Positions 1 to 8,864 of a DNA stretch of 15,997 nt are shown one piece after another. The notes below the pieces were generated by a model, which was given only the letters and a program-made list of their open reading frames with translations, searched no databases and was not told the origin of the DNA. Source of the stretch: JAJPIG01 sp035504735 (GTDB lineage Bacteria; Desulfobacterota; Binatia; Binatales; Binataceae); NCBI GenBank assembly GCA_035504735.1, contig DATJRJ010000044.1, positions 1 through 15,997 on the forward strand, written 5' to 3'. Positions within the stretch are counted from its first letter, which is position 1. Every line of letters begins with the position of its first letter. A program made the translations under genes and the position numbers.

Positions 1-136
1 CCAACGAAGACCAGCCCAAAACGCTTCGGGAGTATAGTTACCAGTTCAGGGGAAATGCAACACCATTCTTCAAGAATTTCGGCATTAGGTCCCTTCTGGA
101 GGGGTACGGTCGAAGGTCGGGATTATCGGGGTGAGC

Positions 137-229
137 CCTGAAAAAGCAGACACCGTGCCGGGAGGAGAGGGACCGGCACGGTGCCTACGCGAGAGGAGAA
201 CGTCAGGAGGCCTGTCTGCTTTCAGGCCT
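137..229 (+). ncRNA. Candidate structured RNA or leader with alternative hairpins
   Basis: Three nested or adjacent helices can be read by eye. A long closing helix pairs 137-152 with 213-226: CCTGAAA with TTTCAGG and GCAGACA with TGTCTGC, 14 pairs with a two-A bulge. Inside it is a perfect 11-bp hairpin, CACCGTGCCGG (151-161) with CCGGCACGGTG (173-183); two of its pairs compete with the closing helix. A smaller hairpin pairs 184-189 with 201-207. A competing hairpin, AGGCCTG (208-214) with CAGGCCT (223-229), is followed by only three T and uses the same bases as the closing helix, so the two are mutually exclusive. That layout resembles an attenuator or riboswitch, but it matches no RNA class I recognise. 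The strand is assumed from the short T run and the direction of uvrB. It could instead be a terminator complex for a gene off the left edge. Confidence 0.4.
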
Positions 230-290
230 TTCATATCGACATACGTAGCCCCTCGCGAACGGTTACAGATTTCGAGCGAGACTCAAAATG

Positions 291-315
291 AACCGCCGGT
301 TACGACAATATGTCG
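291..315. promoter_or_regulatory. Two adjacent palindromes, possible operator upstream of uvrB
   Basis: AACCG-C-CGGTT (291-301) and CGACA-ATA-TGTCG (303-315) lie side by side with one base between them. About 17 bases further on is CATAAT (333-338), a five-of-six match to a -10 box. The second palindrome would overlap the corresponding -35 position, where I see no good -35 hexamer. The arrangement fits a repressor site over a promoter for uvrB, with a leader of about 130 bases. No known operator consensus was matched, and short palindromes occur by chance. Confidence 0.22.
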
Positions 316-432
316 AATCGTGATTAGTTCTGCATAATGGTGCGATGGGTTGTATTCGCTGGCTCTGTTGCGCTGCGCGCTGGTGCTATCTCGCCGTGAG
401 TTCGTCGTTTTTGCTGCGCGAAAGGTCGCCCG

Positions 433-462
433 TTCGGAGCTTTCCTTGGCACCTGCTAAAAT
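433..462 (+). promoter_or_regulatory. Possible proximal promoter of uvrB (leaderless type)
   Basis: TAAAAT (457-462) is a fair -10 box with TTCGGA (433-438) 18 bases upstream as a poor -35. Transcription would begin around 468-470, only a few bases before the uvrB ATG at 474. There is no Shine-Dalgarno sequence before that ATG, so a leaderless or nearly leaderless message is possible. The weak -35 keeps confidence low. Confidence 0.25.
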
Positions 463-473
463 GACACGCAATC

Positions 474-2765
<2,292 letters not shown>

Positions 2766-2774
2766 ACTTCGCGT

Positions 2775-3719
2775 TCAGCGCGCCGCTTCCAGACCGAGCA
2801 GGCGGGCGCCATTCGTATCCAGAATCTTCGTCACGTCAGCGGCGGAAAAACGGGCGTCCTGCACGTAGGTCACTGACCGCAGGTAATGCTCCTGGACCTG
2901 AAACGGATAATCGCTGCCATAGACCAGCCGATCGGCGCCGAACGCCGCATGCGCACAGCGCAACGCCTCGATCGAGCCGTGGCCGACCGTGTCGTACCAC
3001 ATCCGCCTGGCGGTGACGCTGGCCGGCTCCGACGCGTCTTTCATGAACAGTTCCTGATGCTGATCGATACGCGGCAGGACCATCGGCATCACGCCCCCAA
3101 AATGCGGCACGATAATCTTGATCCTCGGATAGCGGACCGGAATCTGCCGCTGGATAAGATGCATCGCGAACATCGTATCCTCGAAGGGCGCGCCAACCGG
3201 CCAGGTCAGCCCGAAATCCCGCACCAGCGGCGAGCATAGGCCGAGGCCCGCCGGATGGACGAACAGCACCGCGGCGCGGCGGTCGAGCTCGGCCCACATC
3301 GGCTCGAACGCCGGATCGGCCGCCGAGCGGTTCATCACCGAGGTTCCGATCGTGACGCCCACCATCTTGAGCTCGTCGAGCGCGCGGCCCATTTCTTTGA
3401 TCGCGGCATCGACGTGCGGCAGCGGTGTCACGGCGAAGGCCCGAAAGCGGCTGGGATATTGAGCGGCGAACTCGGCGTAGAGATCGTTGGCGGCGCGCGC
3501 GCCGTCGACGCCGTCTGATTCGCGCTCGAAGTAGGGGAGCTGCGAGGAGACCGACAGCACCTGCAGGCCGACACCCGCGCTATCCATCATCTGGAAGCGC
3601 GCGTCGAGCTCATCCTGATCATCGCTGCCGAGCGGATAGCGCGTAGTCTCGCCGCCCAGCCGCTGCATCACGGCGCGATAGGCCGCGGGATAGAGATGGG
3701 CATGGACATCGACGCGCAT
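2775..3719 (-). CDS. Metal-dependent amidohydrolase, ACMSD-like (paralogue 1)
   Basis: A 314-residue member of the amidohydrolase_2 superfamily, the TIM-barrel group that includes aminocarboxymuconate-semialdehyde decarboxylase and related decarboxylases and hydrolases. The metal-site residues are all present: HxH in DVHAHLYP (His6, His8), His155 in VLFVHPAG, His206 in IIVPHFGG and Asp270 in YGSDYP. These are the positions that bind divalent metal and activate water in ACMSD. There is no signal peptide, so it should be cytoplasmic. It is the last gene of a leftward set of four; its ATG lies 15 bp after the stop of the preceding paralogue, with only a weak ribosome site. The substrate cannot be assigned: decarboxylation of an aromatic acid or hydrolysis of a ring or lactone are both possible. 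Confidence 0.88.
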   Translation of the reverse strand: MRVDVHAHLYPAAYRAVMQRLGGETTRYPLGSDDQDELDARFQMMDSAGVGLQVLSVSSQLPYFERESDGVDGARAANDLYAEFAAQYPSRFRAFAVTPLPHVDAAIKEMGRALDELKMVGVTIGTSVMNRSAADPAFEPMWAELDRRAAVLFVHPAGLGLCSPLVRDFGLTWPVGAPFEDTMFAMHLIQRQIPVRYPRIKIIVPHFGGVMPMVLPRIDQHQELFMKDASEPASVTARRMWYDTVGHGSIEALRCAHAAFGADRLVYGSDYPFQVQEHYLRSVTYVQDARFSAADVTKILDTNGARLLGLEAAR

Positions 3720-3734
3720 CGCCGATCGGCTCGC

Positions 3735-4682
3735 CTAGCGATCGAATCCCAGCAGGCGGGCCGCGGTCTGATCGAGAATCTTGTCGATATCCGCCTTCGG
3801 CAGGCCCGACTCCTGCACATACTTCACCGAGTTCAGGTATTCGCGGTGCAATTGATAGGGATAATCGCTGCCGTAAACCAGACGATCGGCGCCGAACTGG
3901 GTGACCGCGCATTTGAGTCCCGGGGTATTGTTCTGCGCGACGGTGTCGTACCAAAGGCGTTTCAGCGTGGCGGTGGGCGCCTCGGCGTTCTGCGCCGCGT
4001 ACATCGGCTTGGTCGCATCGACCCGGGTAAAGAGCACCGGCAGCGCGCCGCCCAGATGCGGCACGATAATCTTGATCTTGGGATAGCGCTGCGGAATCTG
4101 GCGCCGGATGAGATGCAGCGCAAACATCGTATCCTCGAAGGGTGCGCCGCAGACCCAGGTAAGCTGAAAATCCCGAATCAGCGGCGAGCAGACGCCGAGG
4201 CCGGCGGGATGCACGAACAGCACGCTCCCGCGCCGGTTCAACTCGGCGTAAATGGGCTCGAACGCCTCTTCGGCGGCCGAGCGGTTTATGACCGAAGTCC
4301 CAATCGTCATGCCCACCATCTTGAGCTGGTCCAGCGCCCGTTCCAGCTCCTTCATCGCGGCATCGACGTGCGGCAGCGGTACCGCCGCAAAAGCCGAGAA
4401 GCGCTTGGGATGGCGCGCGACCAGTTCGGCGTAAAGGTCGTTGGACTCGCGCGCGGCGTCGGCGGCCTCGTTCGCACTCTCGTAGTAGGGCTGCGTCGAC
4501 GAAACCGAGAGCGCCTGCATATCGACGCCCGCCTCATCCATCATTTTCAGCCGGGCTTCGAGGTCGGCTTTCTCCTCGCTCGCCAGCGAGATGCGCCGGA
4601 CCGCTGAGAGGTCGGAGCCAAGCCGCTCGGCGCGCTTGATCATGGCGGTCGGATAATAATGGGCGTGGACATCGATTCTCAT
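3735..4682 (-). CDS. Metal-dependent amidohydrolase, ACMSD-like (paralogue 2)
   Basis: A 315-residue paralogue of its two neighbours, colinear along its whole length. The metal ligands are retained: His6 and His8 (DVHAHYYP), His158 (VLFVHPAG), His209 (IIVPHLGG) and Asp273 (YGSDYP). Shared blocks such as the GTSV-NRSA segment, GAPFEDTMFALHL and CSPLIRDF show common descent. A GTG at 4694 would add four residues. I prefer the ATG at 4682, because GGAGG sits five bases before it and because MRIDVHAHY matches the starts of both paralogues. It is the third gene of the leftward set. The most divergent stretches are residues about 22-40 and 224-236, which may affect substrate choice or subunit contacts (inference). 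Confidence 0.88.
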   Translation of the reverse strand: MRIDVHAHYYPTAMIKRAERLGSDLSAVRRISLASEEKADLEARLKMMDEAGVDMQALSVSSTQPYYESANEAADAARESNDLYAELVARHPKRFSAFAAVPLPHVDAAMKELERALDQLKMVGMTIGTSVINRSAAEEAFEPIYAELNRRGSVLFVHPAGLGVCSPLIRDFQLTWVCGAPFEDTMFALHLIRRQIPQRYPKIKIIVPHLGGALPVLFTRVDATKPMYAAQNAEAPTATLKRLWYDTVAQNNTPGLKCAVTQFGADRLVYGSDYPYQLHREYLNSVKYVQESGLPKADIDKILDQTAARLLGFDR

Positions 4683-4709
4683 GGTAGCCTCCACGGCTTT
4701 GCGCCGCCG

Positions 4710-5657
4710 TTAGGATTCGAAACCCAGCAGCCGGGCCGCATTGTGATCGAGAATTTTTTCCGCGTCGCCGTCGGGCAGCCCCGCTTCGCGAATATAGGCC
4801 ACCGATCGAAGGTAAGCGTCGCCGCGGTTGAGTGGATAATCGCTGCCATAAACCAGACGTTCCACGCCCAGCACGGAATGCGCATAGCGTAGAATTTCGG
4901 TCCGGCCGGCGACCTGCGTGTCGAACCACATCCGCTTGACGGTGGCGGTCGCAGTCTCGGTGTTATCGGGCGCGAACAAGCGCATCGTGCGCTCGATCCG
5001 ATCGAGCACCAGCGGCAGCGCGCCGCCGAAATGCGGTACGACGATTTTGAGCTTCGGATAACGTTCCAGGATGCGCCGTTTGATCACGTGGGTCACGAAG
5101 GTCGTGTCCTCGAAGGGCGCGCCGATTGTCCAGCTCAGCCCGTAATCCCGGATCAACGGCGAGCAGACGCCGAGCCCAACCGGATGGATGAAAATTACCG
5201 CGCCGCGCCGATTCAGCTCGGCATAAACCGGCTCGAACGCCTCGTCGACGGTCGATCGGTTCATCACCGATGCTCCCAGGGTTACGCCGATCATCCCGAG
5301 TTTGTCCAGCGCGCGCTCGAGTTCCTTGAGCGACGCCTCGACATGCGGCAGCGGGATCACGGCGAAAGCCTTGAAACGACGGGGATAGCGCGTCACCAGT
5401 TCGGCATAGAGGTCGTTGGCCTGGCGGGCCGCATCGGCGGCGTCGGTCTCGCGATCGAAAAACGGGAACATCGAGGAGACCGATAGCACCTGCATCTCGA
5501 CGCCGGCCGCATCCATGTTCTTGAAGCGTGTCTCGATTTCGTGGGCTTCGCCGCCGCCGAGCATCGCGGGCAAGATGATCGAGGTGTCGCCACCGAGTCG
5601 GTGGAAGCGATCGAAATAGGGCGCCGGGAAATAATGGGCATGAACGTCGATTCTCAC
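4710..5657 (-). CDS. Metal-dependent amidohydrolase, ACMSD-like (paralogue 3)
   Basis: A 315-residue paralogue, first of the three amidohydrolases in transcription order. It begins with GTG (5657), preceded six bases upstream by AGGGGA, a good ribosome site. The TIM-barrel metal residues are present: His6 and His8 (DVHAHYFP), His158 (VIFIHPVG), His209 (IVVPHFGG) and Asp273 (YGSDYP). Aligned by eye it is closest to paralogue 2, with the same length and no gaps needed around the ligands. It follows the SDR gene by 89 bp and precedes paralogue 2 by 27 bp. The family assignment is firm; the reaction is not known. Confidence 0.88.
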   Translation of the reverse strand: MRIDVHAHYFPAPYFDRFHRLGGDTSIILPAMLGGGEAHEIETRFKNMDAAGVEMQVLSVSSMFPFFDRETDAADAARQANDLYAELVTRYPRRFKAFAVIPLPHVEASLKELERALDKLGMIGVTLGASVMNRSTVDEAFEPVYAELNRRGAVIFIHPVGLGVCSPLIRDYGLSWTIGAPFEDTTFVTHVIKRRILERYPKLKIVVPHFGGALPLVLDRIERTMRLFAPDNTETATATVKRMWFDTQVAGRTEILRYAHSVLGVERLVYGSDYPLNRGDAYLRSVAYIREAGLPDGDAEKILDHNAARLLGFES

Positions 5658-5746
5658 GCTTGTTCCCCTGATCGTTTGGCGAATCTAGTCCTCGAAGCCG
5701 GAATAGTACAGGATGGCGGACCGCCCGAGTCGCCGGGCAAAATCGC

Positions 5747-6583
5747 TTAGCGGCGGCGCTGGAACGACGGTCCGGAGAAACCCGCCGGCGGCGCGGGAAT
5801 CGGCGAGTTGGCCCCGAACATATTGCCGCCGAGGGCGATACCGCCATCCACGATCATCGCCGCACCGGTAATCCATTCGGATTCGTCGCTGGCCAGAAAC
5901 AGCGCCATCGCGGCAATGTCCTCGGGCTTGCCGATTCGCGGGATCGGCTGAGTTTTGGCAAAGAACTCGGCCGCCACCGGCGCCCCGCCCGGGATATGGT
6001 TGTAAACCAGCGGGGTGTTGATAAGCCCCGGGCAGATACAGTTGACGCGAATCCGATCCTTGCCCACCTGCATCGCTACCGAGCGCGTCAGGTTGATAAC
6101 CCCGGCTTTCGCAGTGGAGTAAGCGTGCGGCGCGCCCGCCATGAAGCCGGCGACCGAAGCGGTCGAGATGATCGAGCCGCCACCCTGCGCGCGCATCACC
6201 GGGATCGCGTGTTTCATGCCGAGAAAAACCGAGCGCAGCAGGATCGCCATCGTGCGATCCCAATTTTCGAGCGTGGTCTCCTCGATCGGTCCCACCGCGC
6301 CGCCCAGCCCGGCATTGTTGTACATCACGTCGAGCCGGCCGAACTCGGTGCCGGCGCGATCGATTGCCGCCTTGATGTCGCTTTCTTGTTCGACGTTGGT
6401 CGGCTGAAAGACTGCGCGGCCGCCGGCGCTGATACATTCGCGCGTCACCTCGGCGCCGCCCTCGGCATTGAGGTCGGCGATTACCAGCGCGGCGCCCTCG
6501 GCCGCAAAGCGAATCGCGGCGGCTCGCCCAATACCGCTGGCGGCACCGCTGATTACGGCCACTTTCCCATCGAGTCTGCCCAT
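5747..6583 (-). CDS. Short-chain dehydrogenase/reductase (classical SDR)
   Basis: A 278-residue Rossmann-fold oxidoreductase. It shows the cofactor loop GAASGIG (13-19), Asp37 at the end of the second strand (VIADLN), which usually means NAD(H), NNAG (89-92), Ser143, Tyr155 and Lys159 (the YxxxK pair), and a PG turn after the barrel. The catalytic-tetrad Asn, normally in an NLxG context, is replaced: the aligned stretch reads AILLRSVFLG with Leu at about 115. A proline-rich tail of about 25 residues follows the last strand. The start is well supported by AGGAG six bases before the ATG. It is the first gene of the leftward set with the three amidohydrolases, and probably oxidises or reduces a hydroxyl/keto group in the same pathway (inference). 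The substrate is unknown. Confidence 0.92.
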   Translation of the reverse strand: MGRLDGKVAVISGAASGIGRAAAIRFAAEGAALVIADLNAEGGAEVTRECISAGGRAVFQPTNVEQESDIKAAIDRAGTEFGRLDVMYNNAGLGGAVGPIEETTLENWDRTMAILLRSVFLGMKHAIPVMRAQGGGSIISTASVAGFMAGAPHAYSTAKAGVINLTRSVAMQVGKDRIRVNCICPGLINTPLVYNHIPGGAPVAAEFFAKTQPIPRIGKPEDIAAMALFLASDESEWITGAAMIVDGGIALGGNMFGANSPIPAPPAGFSGPSFQRRR

Positions 6584-6622
6584 AGTTTGCTCCTGCCGCC
6601 GAACATCCGGCGGCTACTTGCA

Positions 6623-6636
6623 CTGTGATAATATGA
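6623..6636. promoter_or_regulatory. AT-rich core of the divergent SDR/uvrC promoter region
   Basis: The SDR and uvrC genes diverge across a 62-bp spacer (6584-6645), and this is its only AT-rich block. On the + strand, TG-T-GATAAT (6624-6632) resembles an extended -10 box. Transcription would start around 6639, only about seven bases before the uvrC ATG, which has no Shine-Dalgarno site. On the - strand, TATTAT (complement of 6628-6633) is a five-of-six -10 box for the SDR operon. The two would overlap, so polymerase at one may exclude the other. No convincing -35 box was seen for either. Confidence 0.35.
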
Positions 6637-6645
6637 TTGGCGCTC

Positions 6646-8763
6646 ATGGCCAACCGCTTTTCATCCCGCGATGAACCGCTTCCGGGTGCGGAGCGTTCGT
6701 ATCCTTCGCTGGTGAATTATTCGCCGCCCGTGCCCGAGTCGGACCCAGTCCCGGCGAATGAACAGTCCGGCGAGGAAGCGGAGGCGATTCCGGCAGAACA
6801 TCCGCTGGCGAAAAAGCTGGCCGCGGTATCAGCCGAGCCCGGCGTCTACCTTCTCCGCGATCGGCACGGCAAGGTGCTCTACGTCGGCAAAGCCAAGTCC
6901 TTGCGGTCGCGGGTGCGAGCCTATTTCCGCGATCGCGGCGACGAGCGCTTCCAGGTTCGTTTCCTGATGAAACGGGTGCGCGACTTCGAGACCTTGGTCG
7001 CCGCCTCCGAGAAGGAAGCGCTGATCCTCGAAAACAACCTGATCAAGCAATACAAGCCGCGCTACAACATCCGGCTCAAGGACGACAAATCGTACCTCAG
7101 CGCCAAGATTACCAATCATCCGTGGCCGCGCATCACGGTCACCCGCAAGATCGTCAAGGACGGCGGCCGTTACTTCGGGCCGTTCGGATCGGCCGATGGA
7201 TTGCGCGAAACCATCGATGTGATCCGCAAGCTTTTCCCGCTGCGCACCTGCAGCGATACGGTCTTTCGCAATCGTGCGCGCCCGTGCCTTGAATACCAGA
7301 TCAAGCGCTGCCTGGGACCGTGCACCCTCCCGGTCGATCGCGCGGAATACGAACGCCATATGCACGCTGCGCAGATGCTGCTGGAGGGGAAGAATCTCGA
7401 ATTGCTCAAGGAGATGCGCGAGCGGATGAAGGGCCATGCCGAGCGCCTCGAGTTCGAGGAGGCCGCGCGAATCCGCGACCGCGTCCGCGCTATCGAGAAG
7501 ACCGTCGAGCGCCAGACCGTGCTCCATCATTGGGGTATCGATCAGGACGTGTTCGGGCTCTATCGCGAGGGCGGCTTCATCGAGGCGATTGTGCTGATGA
7601 TCCGCGGCGGCAAGCTGACCAGCACCCAAGGATGGAGTTTCGAGGACCTGGAGTTCGCGGACCAGGATGTGCTTGCCGATCTGCTGACCCAGTTCTATTC
7701 GGGCCCGCGCTTTATTCCCGATGAAGTCATCGTGCCGGCCGTGCTGGAGGACGCCGAAGTCCGCGCTGAACTGCTGACCGAGAAACGCGGCAAGAAAGTC
7801 GAGGTCTTCGTGCCGCGCCGCGGCGAGAAGGTGCGCCTGCTCGAGATGGCGATGGAGAACGCGCGCCAATCGTTCGAATCGCGACGCGACAGCGAGGCGA
7901 CGCGTGAGCGGATGCTCGAGGAGCTGCGCCAGAAGCTCCACCTGAGAAATACCCCCAAGCGAATCGAATGCTACGACATCTCCAATCTACAGGGCTCGAT
8001 GTTGGTGGGATCGCAGGTCACGTTCGACGAGGGCGAACCGGAAAAGAATCTCTATCGGCGTTATCGGGTGCGAACCGTCGAGGGACAGGACGACTTCGCG
8101 AGCCTGTTCGAGGTGTTGCGCCGGCGGGTGGCGCGGGCCCAGCGCGACGGCGATTTTCCCGACCTGTGGATGATTGACGGCGGCAAGGGTCAGCTTAATG
8201 TGGCACTTGAAGTACTGCGGGAAGCCGGCCTGCGCGACCAGATCGAGGTGGTGTCGCTGGCCAAGCAGCATGTGCTGAACCTGGGCCACGAGCGCGAGGT
8301 GGTGAAATCCGAGGAGCGGGTTTTTCTGCCGAATCGCAAGGATCCAATCGTATTGGCCAAAAATTCGACCGCACTGTTCCTGCTAGTGCGCATTCGCGAC
8401 GAGGCCCATCGCTTCGCGATCACCTATAACCGCGAACTGCGGCGGCGCGCCCGGATGCGATCGGTGCTCGACGATATCGAGGGCGTCGGTCCCGTGCGCC
8501 GACGCGCCCTGTTGCGCCATTTCGGCAGCCTGAGAAGAATTCGCGAGGCCAGCCTCGAAGAGATCGGTGCGGTCAAGGGCCTCAACGCGACGCTCGCCGC
8601 GATCATCCGGCAGCATCTGGATGCGATGGCGTCGCTGCTCGATCGCGAGGAGGGTGCCGAGGCGGCGGTAGCCGACGGCGATTCGCCGCCGGATGAGAAG
8701 ACTGCCGATCTAACGGACGGCGACGAATACATCCCTCCAAACGACGAACCGTCGGCTTCCTAG
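6646..8763 (+). CDS. uvrC: UvrABC system protein C (dual-incision nuclease)
   Basis: UvrC makes the 3' and 5' cuts around a lesion that UvrB has bound. Counting from ATG 6646, the protein has 705 residues. The GIY-YIG nuclease begins at GVYLL (66-70) with YVGKAKSL at 79-86. A UVR motif (EEAARIRDRVRAIEK) mediates UvrB contact. The RNase H-like C-terminal nuclease shows Asp444 (CYDISNLQGS) and Asp511 (MIDGGKGQ). Tandem helix-hairpin-helix motifs follow (IEGVGPVRRRALLRHFGS and IGAVKGLNATL). A TTG at 6637 would add three residues. Relative to the family there is an N-terminal extension of about 55 residues rich in Pro and Glu, and an acidic tail (about 659-705). Neither start has a visible ribosome site. 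It is transcribed away from the SDR operon and towards comEC. Confidence 0.97.
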   Translation: MANRFSSRDEPLPGAERSYPSLVNYSPPVPESDPVPANEQSGEEAEAIPAEHPLAKKLAAVSAEPGVYLLRDRHGKVLYVGKAKSLRSRVRAYFRDRGDERFQVRFLMKRVRDFETLVAASEKEALILENNLIKQYKPRYNIRLKDDKSYLSAKITNHPWPRITVTRKIVKDGGRYFGPFGSADGLRETIDVIRKLFPLRTCSDTVFRNRARPCLEYQIKRCLGPCTLPVDRAEYERHMHAAQMLLEGKNLELLKEMRERMKGHAERLEFEEAARIRDRVRAIEKTVERQTVLHHWGIDQDVFGLYREGGFIEAIVLMIRGGKLTSTQGWSFEDLEFADQDVLADLLTQFYSGPRFIPDEVIVPAVLEDAEVRAELLTEKRGKKVEVFVPRRGEKVRLLEMAMENARQSFESRRDSEATRERMLEELRQKLHLRNTPKRIECYDISNLQGSMLVGSQVTFDEGEPEKNLYRRYRVRTVEGQDDFASLFEVLRRRVARAQRDGDFPDLWMIDGGKGQLNVALEVLREAGLRDQIEVVSLAKQHVLNLGHEREVVKSEERVFLPNRKDPIVLAKNSTALFLLVRIRDEAHRFAITYNRELRRRARMRSVLDDIEGVGPVRRRALLRHFGSLRRIREASLEEIGAVKGLNATLAAIIRQHLDAMASLLDREEGAEAAVADGDSPPDEKTADLTDGDEYIPPNDEPSAS

Positions 8764-8852
8764 CCGTCCCGGCAAGAGCGGCAGGCGCGATTTGCCTGGC
8801 CCGCGCGGTTTTGATTTCCTCGGATATTGACTAATCTAGATTTCCCCCCGGC

Positions 8853-8859
8853 GAAGGAG
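8853..8859 (+). promoter_or_regulatory. Strong ribosome binding site for comEC with no canonical start after it
   Basis: GAAGGAG is the best Shine-Dalgarno sequence between uvrC and comEC. Five bases after it the comEC frame shows ATC (8865), preceded by GTC. The frame contains no ATG, GTG or TTG from the stop at 8832-8834 until GTG at 9117. The site therefore supports a non-canonical ATC start, or a sequence error at the start codon. Confidence 0.5.
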
Positions 8860-8864
8860 CGGTC

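Larger units (their letters stand above)
1..473. other. Gene-free region upstream of uvrB
   Basis: I find no convincing protein gene here. Short open frames exist, but none shows a protein family, a ribosome site or a sensible composition. Bases 1-130 are less GC-rich than the rest of the window and show nothing I recognise beyond a small hairpin near 66-78 (ATTCTT/AAGAAT). Bases 137-229 are strongly self-complementary, and bases 291-315 carry two adjacent palindromes; both are listed separately. No tRNA, tmRNA, RNase P RNA or SRP RNA signature was recognised. No good LexA-type operator (the enterobacterial CTGT-N8-ACAG or alphaproteobacterial GTTC-N7-GTTC types) was seen ahead of uvrB. Confidence 0.6.

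Noticed and set aside
1..130. Possible tRNA or SRP-RNA-like stretch around ACCAGTTCAGGGGAAATGC
   Set aside because: It lacks the conserved SRP GGAAG/AGCA loop pair and cannot be folded into a cloverleaf; the resemblance is superficial.
131..337. 68-codon open frame starting with GTG upstream of uvrB
   Set aside because: It overlaps the strongly folded segment, has no ribosome site and no recognisable protein features; the RNA structure explains the sequence better.
440..465. Sigma-54-like TGGCAC sequence just before uvrB
   Set aside because: The GG element is present, but no GC falls at the required distance for the -12 element.
3696..4607. Open frame on the plus strand antisense to amidohydrolase paralogue 2, with similar-looking peptides opposite paralogues 1 and 3
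   Set aside because: The similarity among the antisense peptides follows from the similarity of the paralogous genes themselves; it is not independent evidence of coding.
8771..8805. Possible terminator after uvrC (CAGGC/GCCTG hairpin)
   Set aside because: The stem is only about five pairs and is followed by GC-rich sequence rather than a T run.
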